Below, piece by piece: positions 50,834 through 59,891 of a DNA stretch of 64,000 nucleotides (the first letter of the stretch is position 1; the number at the start of each line of letters is the position of its first letter). The notes under the pieces were generated by a model. It worked only from the letters and a program-made list of their open reading frames with translations. It did no database searches and had not been told where the DNA came from. The translations under genes were made by a program, and so were the position numbers. This DNA is from Bordetella parapertussis (lineage in GTDB: Bacteria > Pseudomonadota > Gammaproteobacteria > Burkholderiales > SG8-41), in the NCBI GenBank assembly GCA_945885345.1, contig CAMCYP010000001.1:1-64000 (forward strand), in the 5' to 3' direction.

Positions 50834-51610
50834 ATGTCCATCGTTGAATACAGACGTGAAGGCCAGATCGGCTACATCACGCTGAACCGCCCGGAAAAAC
50901 TGAACGCCGTCTCCGACGAGATGAGCCTCGCGCTGTGCGACGCGCTGTACGCGTTCTACGATGACGAAGACGCGATGATCGCCATCCTTTCCGGCAACGG
51001 CCGTGCCTTCTGCAGCGGCGCCGACGTCAAACAGCGCCAGCTGCGGCCGAAGGAAGAGTTGAAAAAACTCGGCGGCCCGTCCGCGCGCGAAGGCAACATC
51101 CGCCACCCCTTTTTCAAGCCGCCGCATGCCAAACCCATCATCGCCGCAATGCACAGCTACTGCTATGGTGTCGGCCTGCGCATCGCACTGTACTGCGACA
51201 TGACGGTGGCGAGCAAAGATGCGAAATTCCAGGTCACCGAAATCGCCCGCGGCATCGACGCCACGCCGTTCTGGATGATGCTGACCCAGCGCGGTGCCGG
51301 TGTGTTCGCCGACGATGTCTGCTTTACCGGACGCGTCTGGAGCGCGGAAGAGGCGCACAGCAAAAATCTGCTGACCCGTCTCGCCGAAAACGGCGAACAC
51401 ATGAGTGTCGCCAAAACACTCGCCGAGCAGGTGCTGGGCAATCCCCCGCTCGCCGTGCGCGCCATGGTCGAAGCGCGACGCTCCGATCTGGAACACATCG
51501 AAGCGAAGGCTTATGCGATCCGCCCGCGCACATTGCACCTGTCGGAGGATTTCCGCGAAAGCGCACTGGCCTTCGTCGAGAAGCGCAAACCGGTCTACCA
51601 GGGACGCTAA
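50834..51610 (+). CDS. Enoyl-CoA hydratase/isomerase-family protein, atypical
   Basis: A 258-residue crotonase-fold protein. Seen: ITLNRPEKLNAVSDEM (15-30), the first oxyanion loop GRAFCSGADV (56-65) and the second MHSYCYGVGLRIALYCDM (106-123). In hydratases the second loop reads G-G-G-x-E; here Arg116 replaces the first catalytic Glu, while the second Glu position (Glu136, VTEIARG) stays. A hydratase reaction is thus doubtful; an isomerase, hydrolase or decarboxylase is possible. ATG 50834 is behind GAGGAG. Divergent from the acyl-CoA synthetase across 141 bp and possibly co-regulated. Confidence 0.87.
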   Translation: MSIVEYRREGQIGYITLNRPEKLNAVSDEMSLALCDALYAFYDDEDAMIAILSGNGRAFCSGADVKQRQLRPKEELKKLGGPSAREGNIRHPFFKPPHAKPIIAAMHSYCYGVGLRIALYCDMTVASKDAKFQVTEIARGIDATPFWMMLTQRGAGVFADDVCFTGRVWSAEEAHSKNLLTRLAENGEHMSVAKTLAEQVLGNPPLAVRAMVEARRSDLEHIEAKAYAIRPRTLHLSEDFRESALAFVEKRKPVYQGR

Positions 51611-51684
51611 GTTGATGTTAATCAATAAAGCGAGGCCCTCCCGCCCTATACTGGATACTCCATTCCAGGCAAAGGAGCGCCCGT

Positions 51685-52329
51685 ATGCTCGAGTTGGTTG
51701 AGGGGCCGCTTTGGTACATCGCCGCAACAATCTTTGTTGTTGGTAGTGGCTGGCGTCTGGCAGGTGCATTGTGGCTGGGGCAACGCCCCATCAATGACAG
51801 CCCGCGAGCATCCCCTGCTGTCGGTGCCACACGAAGCATCATCAGCTATTCCCTGCCAGGCTCCGGTTTATCCGGCAATCGCAATGTACAGCTCCTGGCG
51901 TTTCTCGGAATCACATTTCACCTGGCACTGTTCGGCCTCATGCTGTTTGGCCCGCCTCACGTAACGTTTATCCAGAATCGCATACTCGGCATGGGTTGGA
52001 CGGCGCTTCCCATGTGGGTTTTCGTGGTCGTTGGGGAAATCGCCTTCCTGAGCTTGCTGATGCTGTGGATACGTCGGGCCACAGACAGCGTCACCCGCCT
52101 GATCAGCCGCAGAGGCGATCACATTGCCGTCGGGATGACGATGGCCGTCCTCGTGACGGGATGCGCAGCTCTGGGCGAGAACAGCGTAGCCATGCGCGTC
52201 CTGCACATGCTGAGCGTCGAGCTTTGGCTGATCTACTTCCCGTTCGGCCCCCTGTTTCATGCATTCACCTGGGTATTTTCGCGGGCTTACACAGGGGCGA
52301 TGTTTGGCCGGCGGGGCATCCGGACATGA
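51685..52329 (+). CDS. Cytochrome b-like membrane subunit (NarI/DsrM type)
   Basis: A 214-residue membrane protein with about five hydrophobic segments (9-32, 70-95, 108-128, 148-170, 175-198). His residues inside or near segments (FHLALFGLM, VLHMLSVELW, LFHAFTW) suit b-type heme ligands as in the nitrate-reductase gamma/DsrM family. ATG 51685 has AAAGGAG 7 bp upstream. The next gene, 40 bp on, is a two-cluster Fe-S protein of the HdrD type, so the pair probably forms a membrane-bound electron-transfer complex to or from quinone. The crotonase gene is 74 bp upstream on the same strand. Confidence 0.8.
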   Translation: MLELVEGPLWYIAATIFVVGSGWRLAGALWLGQRPINDSPRASPAVGATRSIISYSLPGSGLSGNRNVQLLAFLGITFHLALFGLMLFGPPHVTFIQNRILGMGWTALPMWVFVVVGEIAFLSLLMLWIRRATDSVTRLISRRGDHIAVGMTMAVLVTGCAALGENSVAMRVLHMLSVELWLIYFPFGPLFHAFTWVFSRAYTGAMFGRRGIRT

Positions 52330-52369
52330 CCAGGCGCCGGTTTCAATACATTCCGCAAGGAGGCGACAC

Positions 52370-53695
52370 ATGAGCGAGCCGGTTTCAGCAGGGCAATCCG
52401 CCTTCGACAAGCAGGGACAGCTGCCGGATGACCAGCGATTGCAAAACGCCATGGACACCTTCGTAAGTGACTTTGGCCCGAAGTCGGCGATTTACATGGA
52501 ATCCTGCGTGCGCTGCGGCCTCTGCGCCGAAGCCTGCCATTTCTTTGTCACGACGGGCGATCCCAAGTACACGCCCATACACAAGATCCAGCCGTTCGAA
52601 CGCGCCTATGCACGCAGATCCGGACCGCTGTCACCGCTCTACCGGCTGCTTGGCATCGGCTCCGATCCGACCATTGAGGATCTCGAAAACTGGGAAGAGC
52701 TGATCTACGATTCGTGCACGCTGTGCGGTCGATGCACTCTGGCCTGCCCGATGGGGATCGATATTGCAGAACTTGTAAAAGAGGCACGGCACGGCATGTA
52801 TGCGGCCGGTCTGGTACCTGACCGCCTGGCACAGATCACCAGGAATGCCGAAGCGCATCACAGCCCCTTCGGTGAACCGGAAGATTTCCTCCGCGCTGCA
52901 AAGCGGATTGCCGCGGAATTCAGGGTCGATGTGCCTGTCAACAAGTCACGCGCCGACATACTGGTCACGACTGCACCGGGGGACCTCGACGAACATCCGC
53001 GGTCCTTTGCCGGTGCGGCGAAGATTCTGAATCATCTCGGGCTTTCCTGGACCTACGCTTCCGATGCCTTTGAAGCCACCAATTTCGGATTTCTTTCGGG
53101 GAACATGGAACTGCAGAAGGCACTGACCTGCAGGCTCATTGATAAAGCGGTCGAAATCGGCGCGCACACGGTTCTGCTGCCTGAATGCGGCCATGCCTAC
53201 GGAGCGGCGCGCTGGGAAGCCGCGCAATGGTACGGCCGGCCGGTGCCCGTGCGCATTCTGCACATGGTCGAATTTCTCGCAGAACAGATTGAAATGGATG
53301 CCATCAAACTGCGCAAGGTCGGTGACAGTGCGGCATTTCATGACCCTTGCCAGCTGGTGCGGCGCGGAGGACTTGAGCATGCACCGCGGCGCATATTGGC
53401 GGCCCTCGGTTTTGAATTGCGGGAACTTGCCGATCATGGCGTTTATTCCTACTGCTGCGGCGGCGGTGGCGGCGTACTGGCCAATGCCCGCGCCGAGCCG
53501 CTGCGCCACAAGGTTTTCGAACTTAAGCAACGCCAGGTGGATGCCACAGGCGCAAACCACTTCATCACCAGTTGCGGGCAATGCCGTCTGACGTTTTCGA
53601 AGGGCGCGAAGCATTTCCAGTGGGACAAAACCGTGGAAAGCCTTCTTGAACTGGTTGCCGACAACCTGATCGAAACCGGCGTGGCGCCTGCCTGA
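52370..53695 (+). CDS. HdrD/GlcF-type iron-sulfur oxidoreductase subunit
   Basis: A 441-residue protein. Two [4Fe-4S] motifs are present: CVRCGLCAEAC near 46-56 and CTLCGRCTLAC near 120-130. Two CCG-type domains follow in the C-terminal half: HDPCQLVRRGG and YSYCCGGGGGVLANA, then ITSCGQCRLTF. This is the plan of HdrD and GlcF/LldE-like subunits, which pass electrons from a hydroxy-acid or thiol reaction to quinone. ATG 52370 has AGGAGG 7 bp upstream; the longer frame overlaps the cytochrome gene. It is paired with the NarI-like subunit upstream. Confidence 0.87.
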   Translation: MSEPVSAGQSAFDKQGQLPDDQRLQNAMDTFVSDFGPKSAIYMESCVRCGLCAEACHFFVTTGDPKYTPIHKIQPFERAYARRSGPLSPLYRLLGIGSDPTIEDLENWEELIYDSCTLCGRCTLACPMGIDIAELVKEARHGMYAAGLVPDRLAQITRNAEAHHSPFGEPEDFLRAAKRIAAEFRVDVPVNKSRADILVTTAPGDLDEHPRSFAGAAKILNHLGLSWTYASDAFEATNFGFLSGNMELQKALTCRLIDKAVEIGAHTVLLPECGHAYGAARWEAAQWYGRPVPVRILHMVEFLAEQIEMDAIKLRKVGDSAAFHDPCQLVRRGGLEHAPRRILAALGFELRELADHGVYSYCCGGGGGVLANARAEPLRHKVFELKQRQVDATGANHFITSCGQCRLTFSKGAKHFQWDKTVESLLELVADNLIETGVAPA

Positions 53696-53752
53696 CTGGT
53701 ATCGGGCTAACAAGCTGCGCCTCTCCCCGGCGCATCCCGACAGACAAAATGA

Positions 53753-53790
53753 AAATGACCAAGGGCCGCAGTCGCGGCCCTTGGTCATTT
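53753..53790. terminator. Strong terminator hairpin
   Basis: AAATGACCAAGGGCCGC / GCGGCCCTTGGTCATTT, a perfect 17-bp stem with the loop AGTC and A/T runs on both flanks, so it can serve both strands. It lies between the Fe-S gene and Bug receptor 14, whose 3' ends face each other. Its core (CCAAGGGCCGC/GCGGCCCTTGG) matches the hairpin at 46172. Confidence 0.9.
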
Positions 53791-53794
53791 CATC

Positions 53795-53825
53795 ATAAGT
53801 ATTTGTTTTTAAACGATTTTATATC
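53795..53825 (+). repeat. AT-rich intergenic motif, copy 6
   Basis: ATAAGTATTTGTTTTTAAAC then GATTTTATATC: an exact copy of the 15-bp core AAGTATTTGTTTTTA. It is 4 bp behind the strong terminator hairpin and 18 bp before the end of Bug receptor 14. Confidence 0.75.
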
Positions 53826-53842
53826 TAAATGTCGCGATCATT

Positions 53843-54832
53843 TCAGCCACCCTCACCCTTGATCCCCGCCTTCTTGATCACCGTGCCCCACTTTTTGCTT
53901 TCGGCACTGATCAGTTCGCCGAAGGCCTGCGGTGTACTCACCATCACTTCCGATCCGTCGGCCAGCAGGCGTTTCTGCATCTCCGGATCCTGCATCGCCT
54001 TGCCGATGTCTGCGGCGAGGCGATCAATTACGGCCTTCGGCGTTTTTTTCGGTGCAATCACGCCGTACCAGTTGACCACCACCACGCCCTTGATGCCGGC
54101 TTCGGCAAACGTCGGCACATTGGGCAGCGCCTGCACACGCGCGGGTAGCGTCACTGCCAGCGAGCGCAGACGGCCGGATCTGACATGCGGCACCGAAGAC
54201 ACGATGGTCGGAAACGCGGCCTGGATCTGCCCGCCGATCAGATCGGCATAAGCCGCACCCATGCCTTTGTACGGCACATGCGTCATCTTGGTACCGGTTG
54301 CGATCAGGAACAGTTCACCGCTCATGTGCAGCAGGCTGCCAATACCCGAGGAACTGTAGTTCACCTTGCCCTGATTGGCCTTCAGGTAATTCACAAACTC
54401 CATGGCCGACTTCGCCGGCACCCCCGGATACACGACCAGGTTGTAACCCTGCTGCGTCACCTGCAGCACCGGGCTGAAGTCGCGAACGACATCAAAACGC
54501 GAACCATAGAGCAGCGGATGCACGACGGCCGTGGCGCTGATCATCAGCAGCGTATGTCCGCTGGGATCGGCGCCGGACAGAATCTCCAGCGCAACCTGGC
54601 TGCCGGCGCCGGGCCGGTTGTCGACGATGACCGACTGGCCGAAACTCTCGAACAGGCCTGTCGAGAGGCTGCGCGCGATGGTGTCAACGCTGCCGCCTGC
54701 GGCGAGCGGCACGAGGATGCGTACCGGGCGCAGCGGGAATTTCTGCGCAAATGCGGGAACGGCAACCAGCAATGCGGCCACCAAACCGAGCACCATCATG
54801 GTGGTCGCGGGATGGCGTTTTGATATTTTCAT
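53843..54832 (-). CDS. Bug/TctC periplasmic solute receptor 14
   Basis: A 329-residue Bug receptor, ATG 54832 behind AGGAGGAG; an ATG 8 codons upstream is less likely. Signal peptide 1-29 (PAFA|Q), PLAAGGSVD (42-50; AA in place of PG), DNRPGAGSQVALE, PSGHTLLMISATAVVHPLLY (PSGHT replaces PDGYT) and VPYKGMGAA. The changed loops point to a separate ligand. Divergent from the second MmgE/PrpD gene across 134 bp, which suggests shared control. Confidence 0.93.
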   Translation of the reverse strand: MKISKRHPATTMMVLGLVAALLVAVPAFAQKFPLRPVRILVPLAAGGSVDTIARSLSTGLFESFGQSVIVDNRPGAGSQVALEILSGADPSGHTLLMISATAVVHPLLYGSRFDVVRDFSPVLQVTQQGYNLVVYPGVPAKSAMEFVNYLKANQGKVNYSSSGIGSLLHMSGELFLIATGTKMTHVPYKGMGAAYADLIGGQIQAAFPTIVSSVPHVRSGRLRSLAVTLPARVQALPNVPTFAEAGIKGVVVVNWYGVIAPKKTPKAVIDRLAADIGKAMQDPEMQKRLLADGSEVMVSTPQAFGELISAESKKWGTVIKKAGIKGEGG

Positions 54833-54966
54833 GAAGACTCCTCCTGACGGTTCCAAGTATGATTGATTTTTTTAAAGCGGTAGCAACTTTCAAACCGCCG
54901 CTCATTCATCACGAGGCCACTTGATGAAAATCGCCTTGCACAGCGTGGACCCGATCGCCGCACGAC

Positions 54967-56367
54967 ATGAAAACCGCCATGACTGAACCGACACGAGCCA
55001 TCGCTGAATTCATCCATCGCAGTTCAGCGGCCGATTTCCCGGCTAACGCGATTGAAAAATCAAAGAAGGTCATCGCTGACACCATGGCCGTCATCCTCGC
55101 CGGCGCCAACAGCGAGGTCAGCGAACCCCTGCTCGCCTACCTCCGGCTGAGTGGTGAATCCGGCGCCAGTCCGGTCATCGGCACCGCGGAGCACTGCAGC
55201 GCGGAGATGGCGGCATTGATCAACGGCAGCTTCGGCCATGCGCTGGATTTTGACGATGTGCTGTCGATGATGCCCGCGCATCCCAGTGCGATCATCGTCG
55301 CCGTGCTGCTCGCCGATCTGGCCCGCCATCCGCTGAGCGGCAAGGCACTGATCGAGGCCTATGTTGTCGGCGTCGAAGTCGGCGGCAAGATCGGCCTCGG
55401 CATCACCACCGGACACTATGACCGCGGCTTTCACGGCACCGGCACGCTGGGCATTTTCTGCGGCGTGGCGGCACTGGCCAAGGCATACGGGTTGAAACCG
55501 GACATCATCCAGACCGCCTTCGGTATCGCCGGATCGATGGCCAGCGGCCTGCGTCGCAACTTCGGCACGATGACCAAGCCGCTGCATACCGGCTGGGCCG
55601 CGCGCAGCGCGCTCGCGGCCGTGCGCCTCGCGATGAGCGGATTTACTGCGGCGCCCGATATCCTCGAAGCGAAATCCGGTTTCTTTGCGGCTTACGGCGT
55701 CGACGAATCCAGAATCGAGACCACCATCGAAGGTCTGGGCCGGCCCTGGGTCATCACCGACCCGGGCATCGCGCTGAAAAAATTTCCCTGCTGTTATGCC
55801 ACGCACCGCGGCATGGACGGCATTCTGGCGCTGCGCGACAAGCACGGATTCAGCGCAACCGACGTAGTGCGCGCCGATTGCCGGATGCCGCCGGGCGGCA
55901 TGCAGGTGCTGACCTACGACCAGCCGAAGACCGGGCTTGAAGCCAAGTTCAGCCTGCAATATGCGATCGCCGCCGGCATTGTCGACGGACAGTATTCCCT
56001 GTTCAGCTTCACCGATGCAGCCGTCGAACGTCCGGCGATACGCGACATGATGAAACGCGTGCGTGCCTTCGAAGACCCGGCCTGTCGCGGTGATGATCCG
56101 CTGTTCGAAACCCGCAGTTCCGGCAGCCGCGGCTTTGTCGAAGTGGATGTCGAATTGAAAAATGGCACCCGCGACACCATCCGCATCCACAAACCACCCG
56201 GCCATCCCTCACGCGAGTTGTCCTGGAACGATCTGGATCACAAGTTCCGCGACTGCGCGGCGCAGGCCGGTATGGATGCGAAGCGCGCGGAGAGCGCCAT
56301 CGCCGCCCTCAAGACCCTCGAAGCCCAATCCGATATCGCAGGACTGGTCGACCTGCTGCTGCGTTAA
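54967..56367 (+). CDS. MmgE/PrpD-family protein 2
   Basis: A 466-residue MmgE/PrpD protein. Seen: GSFGHALDFDDVLSMMPAHP near 88-107, GVEVGGKIGLGITTGHYDRG near 137-156, RNFGTMTKPLHTGWAARSAL near 197-216 and ALKKFPCCYATHRGMDGI near 269-286. It is clearly separate from copy 1 (24463): they share only the family blocks. The start is ATG 54967 or ATG 54979; neither has a good ribosome site. Divergent from Bug receptor 14 and convergent with the D-2-hydroxyacid dehydrogenase (26 bp). Possible roles: dehydration or decarboxylation of a tricarboxylate taken up by the receptor. Confidence 0.9.
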   Translation: MKTAMTEPTRAIAEFIHRSSAADFPANAIEKSKKVIADTMAVILAGANSEVSEPLLAYLRLSGESGASPVIGTAEHCSAEMAALINGSFGHALDFDDVLSMMPAHPSAIIVAVLLADLARHPLSGKALIEAYVVGVEVGGKIGLGITTGHYDRGFHGTGTLGIFCGVAALAKAYGLKPDIIQTAFGIAGSMASGLRRNFGTMTKPLHTGWAARSALAAVRLAMSGFTAAPDILEAKSGFFAAYGVDESRIETTIEGLGRPWVITDPGIALKKFPCCYATHRGMDGILALRDKHGFSATDVVRADCRMPPGGMQVLTYDQPKTGLEAKFSLQYAIAAGIVDGQYSLFSFTDAAVERPAIRDMMKRVRAFEDPACRGDDPLFETRSSGSRGFVEVDVELKNGTRDTIRIHKPPGHPSRELSWNDLDHKFRDCAAQAGMDAKRAESAIAALKTLEAQSDIAGLVDLLLR

Positions 56368-56393
56368 CGCCGCAATTGGCCCGATCCCCGCAG

Positions 56394-57389
56394 TTAAGCC
56401 GGGCCCCGCAGTTGGGCCGATCCGAGTACGTCGGGGTTGACGACATTGATCGGATTGCCCGCAGCATAGGCCACGATCTGGTCGAAAATGTCGATGAACG
56501 AGGTTTCCAGACCTTCGTGGGTCACATAGCCGATATGCGGCGTGCACACCACGTTGGGCAGCGACAGCAGAGGATGTGCGGTATCGCGTATCGGCTCTTC
56601 CTCAAATACATCAAGCGCCGCCATCCCCGGCCGCCCGGCCTTGAGAGCCGGCACCAGCGCCCCGGTTTCGACCAGTTGCGCGCGACTGGTATTCACCAGC
56701 ACTGAAGCCGGTTTCATCCGCGCAAGATCGGCTGCGGTGACAATGCCGCGCGTTGCATCGACCAGGCGCAAGTGCAGCGACAGCACATCGCAACGCTCGA
56801 AAAACTCCGCCTTGCTTTGCGCCACCGCATGGCCATCATGCCGCGCACGCTCCAGCGTTTTTTCACGGCCCCATACCAGCACTTCCATGCCGAAGGCTTT
56901 GCCGTAACCGGCCACCACCGCACCGATGCGGCCATAACCGTAGATGCCCAGCGTCTTGCCGCGCAAAGTGCGGCCCACGCCGCACTGCCATTGCCCGGCC
57001 TTCAGGGACGCCATCTGCTGCGGTACCAGGCGCATGGCAGACAGCACCAGCGCCCAGGTCAGCTCCGCCGTCGCATAGGACGGCATTTCCGGGTGCTGGC
57101 TCGACGAGATGATCACGCCCAGCCTGGTGCAGGTATCGGCATCGATATGCGGAAACACGCTGCGCTGGCTGATCAGCCGCAGTTTCGACAGGCGCTCCAG
57201 CAGCGGTGTACGGATCTTGGTGCGTTCGCGGATCAGCACCAGTGCCTCGGTGTCACGCAAGCGCTCGGCCAGAACATCCGTGTCCTGCACGTGATCGTTC
57301 CAGATTTTTACGTCATGGCCCTGCAGTTTGGCAAAGCAGTTCAGCGTGCGGATGGTGTCGAAATAATCGTCGAGGATGGTGATTTTCAA
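56394..57389 (-). CDS. D-2-hydroxyacid dehydrogenase (NAD type)
   Basis: A 331-residue D-isomer-specific 2-hydroxyacid dehydrogenase (phosphoglycerate dehydrogenase-like). Seen: the NAD motif GIYGYGRIG near residue 151 preceded by LRGKT, and the catalytic Arg ([10 protein letters not shown]), Glu (FEEEPI) and His ([11 protein letters not shown]). No ATG fits: the family N-terminus begins [10 protein letters not shown], just after TTG 57389, which has AAAGG 6 bp upstream, so TTG is taken as start. A much longer frame open to 57977 runs through the MFS gene and is not used. Follows the MFS transporter by 20 bp; likely one operon. Confidence 0.87.
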   Translation of the reverse strand: MKITILDDYFDTIRTLNCFAKLQGHDVKIWNDHVQDTDVLAERLRDTEALVLIRERTKIRTPLLERLSKLRLISQRSVFPHIDADTCTRLGVIISSSQHPEMPSYATAELTWALVLSAMRLVPQQMASLKAGQWQCGVGRTLRGKTLGIYGYGRIGAVVAGYGKAFGMEVLVWGREKTLERARHDGHAVAQSKAEFFERCDVLSLHLRLVDATRGIVTAADLARMKPASVLVNTSRAQLVETGALVPALKAGRPGMAALDVFEEEPIRDTAHPLLSLPNVVCTPHIGYVTHEGLETSFIDIFDQIVAYAAGNPINVVNPDVLGSAQLRGPA

Positions 57390-57409
57390 GTGGGACCTTT
57401 GCGTATATC

Positions 57410-58663
57410 TCAGGCCGTGCCGGTGACGTGAGCGATCGGCCGCCGATGACGCGGCAGCCACAGCGCCAGCGGGATGGCGAGGAAACCGATCGCGGAGGCA
57501 AGGATTATGGCCGATGTGTAGTTGCCGGAGTGGTCGAACAGCGCGCCGCCGAGCCAGCCGCCCAGGGCCATGCCGGTACTGCCGCCGATCATCTCGAACG
57601 AGAAAATAGAACTCAGTGGCGCCTTGGAGCCGAACATCTGCCGGTTGATGATCGGGAATCCGACCATCTCGCCACCGTAGCAAATACCGAAAAACACCGC
57701 GAAGGCGTAGAAATGCCAGACCTCGTGTGCGAACAACAGCAGCAGGATCGACAGGCTCTGTCCGAAAATCGCCCCCGACAGGATGGTGCGCCCGCCGAAG
57801 CGCTCGGTGAGCAGCGAAAAGCTGAAGCGGCTGAAAATCGATACACCGGCGATCGTGCTCAGTACGCCCGCCGCCTGCAGTCCCGGAATCCCGTGGTGGG
57901 TGGCCATCGAAACGCCGTGCGCAAGGATCACGGCATGCCCGGCGCAGCCGAGATGGTGGCATCCCATCAGCAGCCATACCGGCCGGCTGGAGAGCACCGA
58001 ACGCAGGCTGACGGGCGCGCCGGACGCCTGCTTCTCATTCGCTGCGTCCTCGGCGCCGTAGGCCGTCAGCCCGATCTCGGCCGGACTTGTCCTGATGAAC
58101 CAGGAAAAGAACAGAAGAATCGCGCCGAAGGCGAGGCCGAACACCAGGAATGCCGACTCCCAGCCACGGTTCTCGATCATCCAGCGGAACAACAGTGCAA
58201 AAATCACCGGACCGAGTCCAAGCCCGGCCCAGTAAATGCCCAGTGCGAGTCCCATTTTGTGATGGAACCAGCGGGTGATGATGACCGGCAGCAGTACCAC
58301 GAAGGCTGCGTTGCCCAGGGCACCCACGAACACGCCGTAAATCACATACAGATGCCACAGCTCATGAATCATTCCGAGCAGCACCGTGCCCGCGGAAATC
58401 ATCAGCGACGCGCCCAGCATCAGCGTGCGCGCGCTGAAGCGGTCGCCGAGCCAGCCGAATATCAGCATCGCCGGCATGCTGCAAAGGAAGGCGAGTGAAT
58501 AGGCCAGGCCGATGTCGCCGCGCTTCCAGTCGAATTTTTCGACCAGCGGATCGACGAGCACGGCGAAGGACGCTGAATCGGCGCGGCTGATGACACCCAG
58601 TACGCACGCCGCCGCGAGAATGATCCAGGCGTGATGTACCCCGGGTTTCCGGAGGAATGTCAT
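57410..58663 (-). CDS. MFS transporter, carboxylate type
   Basis: A 417-residue major facilitator protein with twelve predicted segments. The loop-2/3 signature [14 protein letters not shown] near 70-83 and RFGGRTIL in the second half match MFS. Its general make-up ([20 protein letters not shown] start, charged loop about 190-225) resembles oxalate/formate or monocarboxylate carriers. Located between TcuB and the D-2-hydroxyacid dehydrogenase on the same strand, it may move the acid that these enzymes use. It is not TcuC-like by eye. ATG 58663 is preceded by AGGAAGAG at some distance. Confidence 0.88.
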   Translation of the reverse strand: MTFLRKPGVHHAWIILAAACVLGVISRADSASFAVLVDPLVEKFDWKRGDIGLAYSLAFLCSMPAMLIFGWLGDRFSARTLMLGASLMISAGTVLLGMIHELWHLYVIYGVFVGALGNAAFVVLLPVIITRWFHHKMGLALGIYWAGLGLGPVIFALLFRWMIENRGWESAFLVFGLAFGAILLFFSWFIRTSPAEIGLTAYGAEDAANEKQASGAPVSLRSVLSSRPVWLLMGCHHLGCAGHAVILAHGVSMATHHGIPGLQAAGVLSTIAGVSIFSRFSFSLLTERFGGRTILSGAIFGQSLSILLLLFAHEVWHFYAFAVFFGICYGGEMVGFPIINRQMFGSKAPLSSIFSFEMIGGSTGMALGGWLGGALFDHSGNYTSAIILASAIGFLAIPLALWLPRHRRPIAHVTGTA

Positions 58664-58713
58664 CGGGAGGCTCTTCCTAAAAAGGGCTGGCGAGCACGAG
58701 GCGCGTCAACTCG

Positions 58714-58745
58714 TTAAGTATTTGTTTTTAATAACTATTTTATTC
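58714..58745 (+). repeat. AT-rich intergenic motif, copy 7
   Basis: TTAAGTATTTGTTTTTAATA then ACTATTTTATTC. It contains the exact 15-bp core AAGTATTTGTTTTTA. It overlaps the stop codon of tcuB, in the 76-bp gap before the MFS gene. Confidence 0.75.
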
Positions 58746-59891
58746 TGGCGCGATACCCGGCACCGGGCGCCGCCGCTCAAGGTGGTAACGCACCAGCGCC
58801 GCCAGCCGGTACATGCCGTGCACGAACTTGCCGTAGGGCATGGTCAGGAACAGCGCGAGCACGAAACCCAGATGTATGGCCAGCCAGGTACCCATCGCGC
58901 CGCTTTCACGCCAGATCAACAGACCGAGGCCGGTCAGACTGATCATGAACAGCAGCACCAGGAAGCCCGCGTCCATACCGTTTTGCTCCGGCACTTTGAA
59001 CTCGGGATCACGCTGCGTCTTGATATAGAGCAATCCCGCCGGTCCGATCAACAGACCGATGCCGCCGGCGATACCGAGCAGCACTGGCAGGCTCATCACC
59101 GGATACGGCGCGGGAATCTTCAGCACATAGTGATAAATCGTCGCCACGCTGGTCGCGGCAAAGCACAGCATGAAACCGTAGAACGTAAAGTGATGAAAAA
59201 TCTTGCGCGCGAAGGATTTCTGTTCGGTCGGATAAGTACAACCTTCCTTGTCGCTGCCACCGCCAAGATTTTTCAGCGTCAGCGCATCATGCACGCCTTC
59301 GGCCAGCGGCCCGCCCTTGAAAAAGTCCGCCAGTTCCTCGCCCATGTACGGCCAGAAACGCAGGAAACCCATTAATAGCGCAAAGCCGACGAACACCGAC
59401 ACCGCACCGAACACCCCCGCCATCAGGTTGTGCGGAATCAGCGCGTAGAACGAACCCTGCGCATCGCTGTGCGCGGCAAAGAACTGCTGCGGATTTGACA
59501 ATGCACCGGCCAGCCAGAACAGCAAAGCAACACTGAATGCCGCAATCAGGCTCACTGCCACGCCGTTGTTTTCGTACAGCTTGCCGAGGAAACCGGGCCA
59601 GGCGTACTTGCGGTAAGTGTGGCCGCGCGCCTTGGCCATCAGTTTCGGGAAGTTGACCTGGAATTCATGCGGCGGCGAGAACTGGCAGGCATACAGGCAG
59701 GAGCCGCAGTTGTGGCACAGGTTGCCGAGGTACAGCACGTCGTTCTCGGTGAAATCGAGGCGGCGCGCCAGTGCCGGGAACACCGAGCAGTAACCTTCGC
59801 AGTAACGGCAGGCGTTGCAGATGCGCAGCACGCGCTGCGCGTCCTCGACCAGTTCGTCGAGGGTCATCGGTTTGTCTTCAGCCGCGAACAT
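58740..59891 (-). CDS. tcuB: TcuB, Fe-S/heme electron-transfer protein
   Basis: A 383-residue TcuB-type protein, which re-oxidises the flavin of TcuA and feeds electrons to the membrane. The N-terminal part has two [4Fe-4S] motifs, CNACRYCEGYC near 25-35 and CHNCGSCLYAC near 59-69, followed by about six membrane segments; a long loop near 205-245 carries GGGSDKEGC. Heme ligands are likely among the His in the segments. ATG 59891 overlaps the tcuA stop by 14 bp and has GAGGAGGCGG upstream. A longer frame open to 60005 would overlap tcuA far more. It stops inside AT-rich motif 7. Confidence 0.92.
   Translation of the reverse strand: MFAAEDKPMTLDELVEDAQRVLRICNACRYCEGYCSVFPALARRLDFTENDVLYLGNLCHNCGSCLYACQFSPPHEFQVNFPKLMAKARGHTYRKYAWPGFLGKLYENNGVAVSLIAAFSVALLFWLAGALSNPQQFFAAHSDAQGSFYALIPHNLMAGVFGAVSVFVGFALLMGFLRFWPYMGEELADFFKGGPLAEGVHDALTLKNLGGGSDKEGCTYPTEQKSFARKIFHHFTFYGFMLCFAATSVATIYHYVLKIPAPYPVMSLPVLLGIAGGIGLLIGPAGLLYIKTQRDPEFKVPEQNGMDAGFLVLLFMISLTGLGLLIWRESGAMGTWLAIHLGFVLALFLTMPYGKFVHGMYRLAALVRYHLERRRPVPGIAPE

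Noticed and set aside
55060-56205. Minus-strand 381-codon frame
   Set aside because: Antisense to MmgE/PrpD copy 2; no ribosome site and no domain.
56394-57977. A 527-codon frame for the D-2-hydroxyacid dehydrogenase
   Set aside because: Its first 196 codons overlap the MFS gene in another frame and show no family similarity; the family N-terminus begins at TTG 57389.
57428-58498. Plus-strand 356-codon frame
   Set aside because: Antisense to the MFS gene; its Gln/Arg/His-rich product is typical of antisense translation of membrane segments.
57410-58663. TcuC (tricarballylate MFS carrier)
   Set aside because: Although it follows tcuB, its sequence looks like the oxalate/monocarboxylate MFS group, not the citrate-proton symporter group of TcuC.
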